Positions 44,545 through 52,735 of a DNA stretch of 64,000 nucleotides are shown here, one piece after another. The position numbers and the translations under genes were made by a program. This stretch comes from Saccharibacillus sacchari DSM 19268. GTDB lineage: Bacteria > Bacillota > Bacilli > Paenibacillales > Paenibacillaceae. The notes under the pieces are model-generated. The model did no database searches and had not been told where the DNA came from. It saw nothing but the letters and a program-made list of their open reading frames with translations. The DNA lies in the NCBI RefSeq assembly GCF_000585395.1, contig NZ_KK073875.1, forward strand, positions 3,978,600 to 4,042,599, read 5' to 3'. Position 1 is the stretch's first letter, and every line of letters starts with the position of its first letter.

Positions 44545-45092
44545 CATGACGTTTTTTCATACAAATTTACGTAACGTCCTCCAACGCTTCGATTCAAATC
44601 GCGTTCAGCGATAAAACGGAACCCGCTTCGCTGATAATAAGCGTTCAGGCTGGGCAGATGAGCCACACAATCGAGTCTTAAGCCCCGTTTATTCAGTCTC
44701 GCAGCTTCCTCTTCCGCATAACGAAGCATTTCTCCGCCATAATCCAGCCCTCGATATTCCGGACAAACTGTCAAACGGTGCACATAGAGATAACGTTCAT
44801 CGTTCAATTCTTTCCAGTAGCCCGGATCGCTGTCTTGAAGCGTAAATAATCCTGCCGGATTCCCGTCTGACGTCAACAAAAATACGCGCCGGCTGTCAAA
44901 GTATTCAAGTACCGTTTCCATACTGAACATTTCGGGCTTCCACTGTTCCACGCCTTGGCTAACCATGACTTCAGCCGCTTCACGCAGCATCCCTGCAAGA
45001 ACCGCTGCATCGTGCTGAACGGCTTCGCGAATGACGAGCACAGCTTCATGTTCGCGGAGCCGTTCATGGGGGGGCCGCTTTTCCGAAGACAT
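44544..45092 (-). CDS. GNAT-family N-acetyltransferase
   Basis: A single-domain acetyltransferase. The acetyl-CoA motif is TVCPEYRGLDYGGEMLRYAEEEA, and the C-terminal YQRSGFRFIAERDL fits the usual last strands. AEVMVSQGVEQWKPE near the N-terminus recalls a common Bacillota subfamily with unknown substrate. I start at the ATG at 45092 (weak GGGGCGA site); the upstream extension to 45194 is low-complexity Arg/Lys/Asn from reading over the kinase 3' end. It follows the two-component genes on the same strand. 182 aa. Confidence 0.8.
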   Translation of the reverse strand: MSSEKRPPHERLREHEAVLVIREAVQHDAAVLAGMLREAAEVMVSQGVEQWKPEMFSMETVLEYFDSRRVFLLTSDGNPAGLFTLQDSDPGYWKELNDERYLYVHRLTVCPEYRGLDYGGEMLRYAEEEAARLNKRGLRLDCVAHLPSLNAYYQRSGFRFIAERDLNRSVGGRYVNLYEKTS

Positions 45093-45111
45093 CTTTTCGC
45101 CCCGCTTTCGG

Positions 45112-46584
45112 TTATATCGGTTTCGTGTCGGAAGGTTCCTCGTTGAACGTTTTCTCGTCCAATGATTCTTCTTCGACTTTCGGTTCTTCCTCAAGCAGAG
45201 GCAGCTTCACGCTTACGGTGGTTCCTACCCCCAGCTCGCTCGTCATATTCAGTTCGCCTTCATGCAGTTCCACAAGCTGCTGCGTGATCGCCAAACCGAG
45301 TCCCGTCCCTCCGCCTTGCGTGTTGACCTGGAAGAAACGATCCTTGACCCGCTTCAAATTCTCTTCGTCGATGCCGATCCCGCTGTCTTGAACCGCAGTT
45401 CGTACCCAGCCGTCTTCACGGACAACATGCAGCACGATAACCGAACTTTCATGCGAGAACTTGATTGCGTTGTCGACGATATTCAAGAATACCTGCTTCA
45501 AACGATTGGCATCCCCGTATACAGGGAAGCTGTCGCCGTCCGCGTCCAGGCGCAACTGTACCTTTTTCAGCTCGGCTTTGGCCCACACGTTCAATACGAT
45601 CTCTTTGAGCAATTCCTTCAATTCGACATGCGCCATCGTCAGCTTCATCTCGTTCTGTTGAAGCTTCGAGAAGTCCAACAGTTCTTCGACCAGACCGATC
45701 AGGCGCTCTGTTTCCTTGGAGATAATGCCCATGCCGATTCGCGTCTCATCGGGATCGTAACCGCCTGAATCGAGCGTCTCGCTCCAGCCTTTGATCGAAG
45801 TAAGCGGCGTCCGCAGCTCATGCGAGATCGAAGAAATAAAATCATCCTTGATCTGGTTGCTTCGCACGATCTCCTCGGCCATGTAGTTCAGCGTAGAACC
45901 CATCTCGCCAAGCTCGTAGCGATAATCGCCTTCGACCCTGACATCGAACCGACCTTTGGCCATTTGCGCCGAGACCGCGATGATATTGTTGATCGGTCGC
46001 ACGATCGAATTCGCCAAGCCGATACTGACTATCAAAACAATGACTAGAATCGCTGCAATAATCGCCATCGATACCAGAGTAATCTCGGTAAGGCGTTGAT
46101 TAACCTTTTCGATCGAAGTCACGAAACGCGCGAGATATACCTGACCTCCGCCGGGCTGAAGAGTAGTCGTCACGGCCATGACCGGTTCTCCCGTTGTCGC
46201 TTGGCGTCCGATCCATTTCGACGTGCTTCCCGAAGCCAGCGCTTGCGGGATATCGCTGGTTTGTACCGGTTTGTCCGACGGGAAACCCGACGAACTGATC
46301 AGCACTTCGCCTTTGCCGTCGAGAATCTGCAATTCGGCTTCGGGAAGTTTGAGCAACGCCAAAATCTGACTCAGGTATTCCATCTCCCCGTAATCCCCGG
46401 CGCTGGTGGAGATCAGCGCGCTTCGTACCGTCACGTCGATATGGCTCGAAATCGAGTTGTAGATCGTGTCGTAATAGTAAGCCCGGATCGCAAACAGAAA
46501 CACCACTTCCACGAGCATCAGCGCCAGGAAGATGACGATGAAATAGTGCATGACGATCTGCCTGCCGATGCCTTTCTTAATCAT
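45112..46584 (-). CDS. Two-component sensor histidine kinase
   Basis: A membrane kinase of 490 aa. TM1 is about 10-35, with an extracellular sensor (about 36-170), TM2 (about 172-195), HAMP (VRPINNIIAVSAQMAKG), H-box SSISHELRTPLTS, N-box FLNIVDNAIKF, G1 DSGIGID and G2 GGGTGLGLAI. The C-terminal acidic tail (LEEEPKVEEESLDEKTF) is unusual. The ATG at 46584 overlaps the response-regulator stop by 4 nt. It pairs with the OmpR-type regulator; the adjacent lipoprotein and ABC ATPase are likely partners or targets. Confidence 0.92.
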   Translation of the reverse strand: MIKKGIGRQIVMHYFIVIFLALMLVEVVFLFAIRAYYYDTIYNSISSHIDVTVRSALISTSAGDYGEMEYLSQILALLKLPEAELQILDGKGEVLISSSGFPSDKPVQTSDIPQALASGSTSKWIGRQATTGEPVMAVTTTLQPGGGQVYLARFVTSIEKVNQRLTEITLVSMAIIAAILVIVLIVSIGLANSIVRPINNIIAVSAQMAKGRFDVRVEGDYRYELGEMGSTLNYMAEEIVRSNQIKDDFISSISHELRTPLTSIKGWSETLDSGGYDPDETRIGMGIISKETERLIGLVEELLDFSKLQQNEMKLTMAHVELKELLKEIVLNVWAKAELKKVQLRLDADGDSFPVYGDANRLKQVFLNIVDNAIKFSHESSVIVLHVVREDGWVRTAVQDSGIGIDEENLKRVKDRFFQVNTQGGGTGLGLAITQQLVELHEGELNMTSELGVGTTVSVKLPLLEEEPKVEEESLDEKTFNEEPSDTKPI

Positions 46585-47279
46585 TGACCCTGGCCTTTCC
46601 ACTTATATCCGTGCCCCCATACCGTTTGCAAATATTCCGGTTCGGAAGGGTTATCTTCGATTTTCTGGCGCAGCCTGCGAATGTTTACGTCCACGATCTT
46701 CGGGTCGCCCATGTACTCTTTGCCCCAGACGTGGTCAAGCAGCACATCCCGGCTAAGCGGCGTGTTTTCTTTTTCCAGGAAAAATTGAATCAGCGAAAAC
46801 TCCGTCGGCGTCAGTTCGATCGCCTGGCCGTTTTTCTTGAACTGCTTCGAGATCAAATCGAGCTTGAACGGTCCCGAGTCGAAGGTCACTTTCGCCGCCG
46901 TCTCCCGATGCACGTTGACCCGTCTTAACAACGAGTGAATCCGAGCGATCAATTCAGTCGGGCTAAAAGGCTTGCTGACATGGTCGTCGGCGCCTACGGA
47001 CAGCGCGTATACTTTGTCTTGCTCCTGCACCTTGGCAGTCAGGAAAATGATGCCCATCCGTTCATTCGTTTCCCGTATCCGGCGGCAGACCTCGAATCCG
47101 TCAATGCCCGGTACCATGACGTCGAGCAGCGCAATGTCGATCCCCGGCTCCGTTTGCAGAATATGCAGAGCCTCATTACCTTCCCCGGCCTCCAAGACCT
47201 CGAATCCGTTCCGCTTCAAGTTAATAACGATAAAGCTGCGGATTGATTCTTCGTCCTCCAAAATCAATACTTTACTCAT
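46581..47279 (-). CDS. OmpR/PhoB-family response regulator
   Basis: The receiver domain (residues about 1-118) has the acidic pair EDEE, the phospho-acceptor Asp in LLDVMVPGIDG, Thr in FLTAK and Lys in SKPFSP. The winged-helix domain (about 130-230) includes LTPTEFSLIQFF, VDVNIRRLRQKIED and YLQTVWGHGYKW. 232 aa. It is coupled by a 4-nt overlap to the downstream kinase. Its regulon is unknown. Confidence 0.94.
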   Translation of the reverse strand: MSKVLILEDEESIRSFIVINLKRNGFEVLEAGEGNEALHILQTEPGIDIALLDVMVPGIDGFEVCRRIRETNERMGIIFLTAKVQEQDKVYALSVGADDHVSKPFSPTELIARIHSLLRRVNVHRETAAKVTFDSGPFKLDLISKQFKKNGQAIELTPTEFSLIQFFLEKENTPLSRDVLLDHVWGKEYMGDPKIVDVNIRRLRQKIEDNPSEPEYLQTVWGHGYKWKGQGQ

Positions 47280-47338
47280 GAGACTCCCCTTCCCTTATTT
47301 TAATCGTGCCTATTTCTGTTGGATTCGTTTTTGACTTT

Positions 47339-48643
47339 TCAAGTACTCGGGATTCCGGCTTTATCGGCCGCCAGTGCCCCGTCCGGATTTACCCGATACG
47401 CGATGACTTGGCTGCTCGTGCCGTACAACTTGATCCAGCCTTTGTCTTCGGATTCGTTTTGCCATTGTGCCGGCGTGAAAAATCGAACTTCCTCTACCCA
47501 TTCGCGAGTATCGATGGTAACAAACTGCAAATATTTATCGACGATCGATACCGTGTTCAGCGTGACGTTTTTCAACAGGCTTTCGGGAAACGGCTGAAGG
47601 ACGAATCGTCCGTTCGGATCGCGATATTGCTCCCTGACCGGAGTCAACCCTTTTTCGCCGTCCCAACGGCTGTACAAAGTGAGCATCGGGATGTCTTCCT
47701 TATTCTCGAAATAACTCCACCCGTCCGGCATGTTCAGCAAGCCGATCTCGATGATGCCGTCCCCGTCGACGTCTTCGCTTTTTACCCAACCGTCGCGGAA
47801 CGCCGAATCTTCGCTGAGCACGGATTGAAGGATACCGTTTTTCATCACCACGATCTGCGTGTACGAACCGGAACCGATGATCATATCCAGCACGAGTCCG
47901 ACCTGGGTTTCCGAGACTTTGCCCGCCGTGACATTGTAGTACCCCGTAACCGTCTTGTTCGGCAGCACGAGCGAAGACAATTCCTGAAAATTATTATCCT
48001 GATACTGATAGACTTTGATATCCGTTCCGACGTTCGGCTTCAAGTTGATCAACGCCAGCTCGTTTCGCCCGTCGCCGTTCAGGTCGACCAATGAAAATGC
48101 CGAGTAGGCCAGCTTGTTGCCGAGCGTCTCCAATACGGCTTGGCTGTCCGTGCGGACGTAGGAGTACACCATTAGCACATTGCTTCCGGCACTGGCCGGG
48201 TTTTCGCCCTCAACGCCGAATCCTGCCAAAATATCGATATGTCCGTCTCCGGAAACATCCATGAATTCCAGTTTGTCCAGCGTCGTCCCTTCGCCTACGA
48301 TATCCAGCATTTTGACCCAGGTCCCGTCCTGATTTTGCAGAATCATGATATGAAGATTTTCGCCGCTGTTCGCGGATTTGTAAAAAACGATAGCCTCATT
48401 GACTCCGTCGCCGTCCAAATCTTCATAACGAACCGCGCTCGTATCGCTCGAATTTTGCGCCCGAACTTCCACGGCACCGGCCGGGAGCTGGCGATCGATC
48501 GTATTTCTCAACGCTTCTTTATCCGCCGGAAGGCGAGGTGGCTGGATCAGCGAGGTCGGGTCCGGCAGCGACAGCGTATCGCTGCAACCCGACAATAACA
48601 GCAGCCCCGCCGTTCCAACGATGCTTAACCACAATTTTTTCAT
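47339..48643 (-). CDS. Lipoprotein with FG-GAP/VCBS-like repeats
   Basis: The signal peptide ends in the lipobox LLLLSGC, so the mature protein is membrane-anchored outside the cell. At least four Asp-rich repeats follow (DLDGDGVNE, DVSGDGHID, DLNGDGRNE, DVDGDGIIE), each like the Ca2+-binding blades of FG-GAP/VCBS beta-propellers. The C-terminal third is not recognised. 434 aa from the ATG at 48643. It lies between an ABC ATPase gene and a two-component system on the same strand, suggesting an envelope-sensing module; this is inference. Confidence 0.8.
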   Translation of the reverse strand: MKKLWLSIVGTAGLLLLSGCSDTLSLPDPTSLIQPPRLPADKEALRNTIDRQLPAGAVEVRAQNSSDTSAVRYEDLDGDGVNEAIVFYKSANSGENLHIMILQNQDGTWVKMLDIVGEGTTLDKLEFMDVSGDGHIDILAGFGVEGENPASAGSNVLMVYSYVRTDSQAVLETLGNKLAYSAFSLVDLNGDGRNELALINLKPNVGTDIKVYQYQDNNFQELSSLVLPNKTVTGYYNVTAGKVSETQVGLVLDMIIGSGSYTQIVVMKNGILQSVLSEDSAFRDGWVKSEDVDGDGIIEIGLLNMPDGWSYFENKEDIPMLTLYSRWDGEKGLTPVREQYRDPNGRFVLQPFPESLLKNVTLNTVSIVDKYLQFVTIDTREWVEEVRFFTPAQWQNESEDKGWIKLYGTSSQVIAYRVNPDGALAADKAGIPST

Positions 48644-48695
48644 TCCTTCGCTCACTCTCTTCCAGTTGTGCCTGTCGGACGATTGACGGAAAAAG

Positions 48696-49421
48696 CTACA
48701 GGCGATTTTTCTCGGCCGTAGTCAGACGACGACCCCGTATATCCAGAATCACCTTACCGTCTTCCATTCCCCATATGCGGCTCGCATGACGTTCCGCCAA
48801 CTCGATCGGAAGAACGGCCACGACCGTTGTTTCCTGCGTCTCGCACAGGTTTTTCAGCATGCCCAGCACATTGTCCGCGGTATGCGGATCAAGTCCGATG
48901 ACGGGTTCATCCGCCAACAACACGTTCGCTCCGTGCGCAAGCGCCCGCGCCGTCGCGATCCGCTGTCTCTCGCCGCCGCTCAGATTGCCTGCCTTGAGCT
49001 TGGCTTTATCCAGCAGTCCGAACGATTCGATCATATCCATGGCTCCCATATAGTCATCGGTGCGAACCATGCCGGTAAGCCGCCGCCAAGCCGGTGTCTG
49101 ACCGACTTGGCCGATCAATACATTTTTCAAAGCGGTGCGGTTCGGATCGAGATCGGGATTTTGCTGGAGATACGCCCATTCTTTTCGAATGCGGCGTTTG
49201 CCCGACCATCCGGCTTTGAACACATCGAGATCATCCACCACGAATGTTCCGCCGTCCCAATCTTCCCTAAGCGCCAGACAACGGAGCAGCATGCTTTTCC
49301 CGCTGCCGCTCGGTCCGACGATCGCCACGAATTCGCCGCGAACCAAATCAAAGTCTATGCCTTTAAGTATAGGTGTTTTATCGCTGCTTACGGTCTTTCT
49401 CAAGCCTCTCACCTTAATCAT
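48696..49421 (-). CDS. Orphan ABC ATPase (PhnC/lipoprotein-exporter-like)
   Basis: A complete nucleotide-binding subunit: Walker [10 protein letters not shown]-loop AYLQQNPDLDP, signature LSGGERQR and Walker B VLLADEPVIGLD. The sequence pattern (KNVLIGQVGQTPAWRRLTGM) is close to phosphonate PhnC ATPases. No permease or binding-protein gene is adjacent, so a phosphonate importer is not supported here. It could serve a permease elsewhere or act with the neighbouring lipoprotein. The switch His appears replaced (AVLPIELAERHA lacks the usual THD), which may impair hydrolysis. Confidence 0.8.
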   Translation of the reverse strand: MIKVRGLRKTVSSDKTPILKGIDFDLVRGEFVAIVGPSGSGKSMLLRCLALREDWDGGTFVVDDLDVFKAGWSGKRRIRKEWAYLQQNPDLDPNRTALKNVLIGQVGQTPAWRRLTGMVRTDDYMGAMDMIESFGLLDKAKLKAGNLSGGERQRIATARALAHGANVLLADEPVIGLDPHTADNVLGMLKNLCETQETTVVAVLPIELAERHASRIWGMEDGKVILDIRGRRLTTAEKNRL

Positions 49422-49494
49422 TCGCCATCCGACTCCCCTGACTTGGTAAACTTCACTTCTCTAGTGTACCCCGAAACGTTCATTCATTGCCACG

Positions 49495-50673
49495 TTAGGC
49501 GGTCTTTTTCTCGATATTTTTCGCGGTTTTGCCCCGGAAAAAGAATCCCGTCATCCCAAAGAGCACATAGGCGCCGCCCATGATCCAAAAGAGCAGAAAC
49601 GGCGAGCCGTGCTGCATGCCGAATCCGCCGATTCCCGGCCCGACCATGCTGCCGAGACTGAAGTGGAAGGAAGCGACAACGTTCGCGGACGGAATCAACG
49701 CTCTGGGCAGCAAGTCAGCCGCATAAGCCATCCCGAGCGAATAAAATGAACCTACAAGTCCTCCTGCCACAAGGAACAATGCCATGTTGATCCACAAATG
49801 CGTTCCGGCTAGCGGTACAAGCGCAAACAACAATCCTCCGCAAATTCCTGCCGCGATCAAAATCGGACGTCGCCCGAAACGGTCGCTTAACATTCCGAGC
49901 GGCAATTGCAAGATTAACCCGCCGATCCCGATACATAAAAGAAGCAAGGCAATATCTTCTTTGACCAGACCGATTCGCAGCCCGTATACCGGGAAGTTTC
50001 CGTTGAGCGACGCTTCCATATAGCCGTACAGAAAGGCCGGAATCAGCGCAAACCAAGCATACCGATAAATCCGGGGGAAACGCGCAAACCCTTTTTGTTC
50101 CTGCAAATCGCGTTCCGGCTTGTACTCGGGCAGATAACGCAGGACAAGAATAAGCACGACCAAGAAGAGCACGGCCAACGAGACAAAAGGAACATAGTCC
50201 CCGTAATCGACCAACCCGATCCCCAGCGGCCCGATACTGAATCCGATTCCGTAGGACATGCCGTAAAGAGACAAGTTCCGCCCGCGATTCTCTGCCGGCG
50301 TCACTAACAGCACCCATAATTGCGCCACATAATTCAAAGCGCTATCTCCTGCCCCGACGATCAGACGCAGAACGAACCATACGCCAATGCTCGGGATCAG
50401 CGGAAACAACGGCAGCGCGATCATCACCATCAACAGACCGCCGATCAGCAGTTTTTTAAATCCGACAACCCCGACCAATCGTTCGGCCACGAGCGTCATC
50501 GCGAACGATCCGATATACAAAGCCGCTGAATTCAAGCCGTTAACGGACGCGGAAACGCCTTGCTCCTCCAACAAAATAGACAACAGCGGCAGCAATAACC
50601 CCTGACTCAGCCCGGCCATGACGACGATGCCGAGCAATATGTAATAAGAAAATGCAGATCGAGAAGCCAACAA
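49495..50673 (-). CDS. MFS transporter
   Basis: A 12-helix major facilitator. SDRFGRRPIL in the loop after TM8 and RLIVGAGDSALNYVAQLW in TM4 resemble the YcaD/YfkF group of sugar- or drug-type exporters. I prefer a TTG start at 50673 or 50670 because GGAAGG lies 5-8 nt upstream of it, whereas the first possible TTG at 50697 has no ribosome site. About 392 aa. The same strand continues into the ABC ATPase after 73 nt. Substrate is unknown. Confidence 0.82.
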   Translation of the reverse strand: MLASRSAFSYYILLGIVVMAGLSQGLLLPLLSILLEEQGVSASVNGLNSAALYIGSFAMTLVAERLVGVVGFKKLLIGGLLMVMIALPLFPLIPSIGVWFVLRLIVGAGDSALNYVAQLWVLLVTPAENRGRNLSLYGMSYGIGFSIGPLGIGLVDYGDYVPFVSLAVLFLVVLILVLRYLPEYKPERDLQEQKGFARFPRIYRYAWFALIPAFLYGYMEASLNGNFPVYGLRIGLVKEDIALLLLCIGIGGLILQLPLGMLSDRFGRRPILIAAGICGGLLFALVPLAGTHLWINMALFLVAGGLVGSFYSLGMAYAADLLPRALIPSANVVASFHFSLGSMVGPGIGGFGMQHGSPFLLFWIMGGAYVLFGMTGFFFRGKTAKNIEKKTA

Positions 50674-50724
50674 ACGATTCCTTCCTTTCGGGGGCAATAA
50701 TCCAAGACGGAGCCTTTGCCCTTA

Positions 50725-50854
50725 CCTCTGATTATGATGTGAAAATGTAGTCCCTTATCAACGCTAAAAGTAAGGTTACGCCCGTCTTAAATGCACCTAA
50801 AGCGTATGCATTTAAACCAAACGCAATCCTCTGATTAAGAGTTGAAAAGGTAGT
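50725..50854. repeat. Direct repeats and palindrome in a divergent regulatory region
   Basis: CCTCTGATTATGATGTGAAA (50725-50751 in full) recurs as CCTCTGATTAAGAGTTGAAA (50828-50854), 23 of 27 bases identical. Between them lie the dispersed motif copy C (50757-50777) and the inverted repeat TTAAATGCA / TGCATTTAA (50787-50795 with 50807-50815). This 283-nt gap between the MFS and ArsR-type genes probably holds both promoters and operators. Confidence 0.5.
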
Positions 50855-50956
50855 AGTGGACAAGTTCAGGTGAAACCATACATAATAAGTGCAAAAGATT
50901 CATTTCGAACGTCAATCTATTTTTCGAACGCGGTCAACGGCATAGGAGGTCATGAT

Positions 50957-51877
50957 TTGAATAATTACGAAGTCAAAATCGACGTATCCGAGATTTACGA
51001 GCTTCTCGGCAGTTTTATGGTACATATTACAAAGAAATGGCTTCAAAATCTCGATATCGGATCGGAGTGGTCGACTGAAGCCGAAGCAGGCATGCCGCCG
51101 GAAATGCGCCAGCGCTTCGCGGAAGCGGCGGAATGGCCGTTTTTGGACTTCGACGCCTTGTATGCCCTGGTTATCGAACGCGAAGCAGGCGAAGATATTC
51201 CGGCCTTTCTGGACCGATTGTTTGCGGAACCGGCAGAACGCCTGTTGGAACGAATTTCTCCGCAGTTGCCGCTCCTGACCGAAAAAGAGGTGTACCGGAT
51301 TCAGCGAGACTACACGCCTTTGCTGAAATCATGGTATACTTATTACTTCAAAAATATCCAGGATTCCATCCTTCCCCTTATCGAAGAAGACGCGGTCGAG
51401 AAACGCGAGCTGCTGCTTAAAATGGATGCGAGCGCCCTTGTGGAGTACGCATCGGGCGGCCTAGTCGTCGAAACGCCGCTTGATCTGAAGACGGTTATCC
51501 TTTTCCCTACCGTACACAACCGCCCGATGAATACGTACTGCTTCTATGAGAATGTACTTCTCATCCAGTACCCGGTCGACGTGCCCGAAGCCGAAGAAGA
51601 CGAGCCTCCAACCGTGCTGCTTCGTATGACGCGCGCGCTGGCTATGCCGGACCGGCTGAAGCTGCTGCGTTACGTTGCGGATCAGCCGCGCTCGCTTCAG
51701 GAAATGGAACGGGATCTTGGACAACCCGCCGAAGCGCTCAAGCATCATATGGTGCTGCTTCGCACCGCCGGATTGCTGCGCACCCATATCGGCGAGCAAT
51801 TCAATGAAAAATTCAGCATACGTCCCGACGGGGCATCGGAATTGCAAATGTTTCTGGAATCGTATCTTCGGATTTAA
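50957..51877 (+). CDS. ArsR-type winged-helix regulator with a large N-terminal domain
   Basis: The C-terminal region (about residues 215-290: LRMTRALAMPDRLKLLRYVADQPRSLQEMERDLG then LKHHMVLLRTAGLLRTHIG) is an ArsR-like winged helix. The N-terminal ~200 residues form an acidic helical domain without recognised motifs, of a kind I know in regulators annotated in Paenibacillus. I start at TTG 50957, which has AGGAGG 7 nt upstream, in preference to the frame beginning at 50870. 306 aa. It is divergent from the MFS gene and may regulate it. Confidence 0.75.
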   Translation: MNNYEVKIDVSEIYELLGSFMVHITKKWLQNLDIGSEWSTEAEAGMPPEMRQRFAEAAEWPFLDFDALYALVIEREAGEDIPAFLDRLFAEPAERLLERISPQLPLLTEKEVYRIQRDYTPLLKSWYTYYFKNIQDSILPLIEEDAVEKRELLLKMDASALVEYASGGLVVETPLDLKTVILFPTVHNRPMNTYCFYENVLLIQYPVDVPEAEEDEPPTVLLRMTRALAMPDRLKLLRYVADQPRSLQEMERDLGQPAEALKHHMVLLRTAGLLRTHIGEQFNEKFSIRPDGASELQMFLESYLRI

Positions 51878-51937
51878 TCGGTTTCTTCGAATCATTGAAC
51901 CGAGCCCTGCCGGGAGATTTGAAGGAGTGAACATCCC

Positions 51938-52705
51938 ATGACGGGCACCTGCAAACAACATTTGATTTTCGATCTGGACGATACACTGGTCTATTGCAAC
52001 CGATATTTCGATCAAATTTTGGACGAGTTTTTCGACCGGATGGTTCGTTGGTTTTCCGCCTACGGATTGGACGCCGAACAAATTCGCCAAAAGCAGTTGG
52101 AGATCGATATCGCCGGCGTTCACGTCGTGGGCTTTGCCAGTCACCATTTCCCGGAATCGCTGATTGCGACCTACCGCCATTTCAACTCTGCTTATCAGAG
52201 AATTGGCAGTGACGCCGAAGAAGCGCAGCTGATGAAGCTCGGTCTTAGCGTGTACGATCAAGAGGTCGAAGCTTACCCGGGCATGGTCGAGACGCTGGAA
52301 CGCCTTCGCGGCGAAGGACATGGTCTGTATCTGTATACAGGCGGCGAAGATCAAATCCAGCAGCGCAAAATTGATCAAATGAAGCTGAGTACGTACTTCG
52401 GCTCCGATATTTTTATTCGCCAGCACAAAAACGTTCAAGCGCTCGAAGGCATTTTGCAAAAGAAAGTGCTGCCTCGGGAATCCACCTGGATGATCGGCAA
52501 TTCGCTCCGAACGGACATCGCTCCTGCGCTTAGCGCCGACATCAACGCCGTGTATCTGAAGCAGGAACGCGAATGGGCCTACAATATGATTGATCTGGAC
52601 GGAACTTCGAAAGGAAGCCTGCATACAATCTCCAAGCTTCCCGAAGTGCCTGATCTGATTAGCCGCTTCGCACGCGCTCCTTTCCAAAAACGGACCCTTT
52701 CCTAA
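51938..52705 (+). CDS. HAD-family hydrolase
   Basis: A haloacid-dehalogenase-like phosphatase. Motif I is FDLDDTLVY, motif II YLYTGGE, motif III the Lys in QEREWAYN or KNVQ, and motif IV IGNSLRTDIAPA. A helical cap (about 25-110) is of type C1. The ATG has GAAGGAG upstream; 255 aa. The last codons fall in the terminator stem. Substrate is unknown. It lies 60 nt after the ArsR-type regulator and may be co-transcribed with it. Confidence 0.82.
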   Translation: MTGTCKQHLIFDLDDTLVYCNRYFDQILDEFFDRMVRWFSAYGLDAEQIRQKQLEIDIAGVHVVGFASHHFPESLIATYRHFNSAYQRIGSDAEEAQLMKLGLSVYDQEVEAYPGMVETLERLRGEGHGLYLYTGGEDQIQQRKIDQMKLSTYFGSDIFIRQHKNVQALEGILQKKVLPRESTWMIGNSLRTDIAPALSADINAVYLKQEREWAYNMIDLDGTSKGSLHTISKLPEVPDLISRFARAPFQKRTLS

Positions 52706-52719
52706 GGGCCCGTTTTTTT
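52686..52719. terminator. Bidirectional intrinsic terminator
   Basis: AAAAACGGACCCTT / AAGGGCCCGTTTTTTT overlaps the 3' end of the HAD gene and faces the convergent topB. Confidence 0.85.
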
Positions 52720-52735
52720 GCGTGAAAAGGAACGG

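Noticed and set aside
48696..49421. Phosphonate importer
   Set aside because: The ATPase resembles PhnC, but no phnD/phnE-type genes are adjacent, so only the subunit family can be stated.
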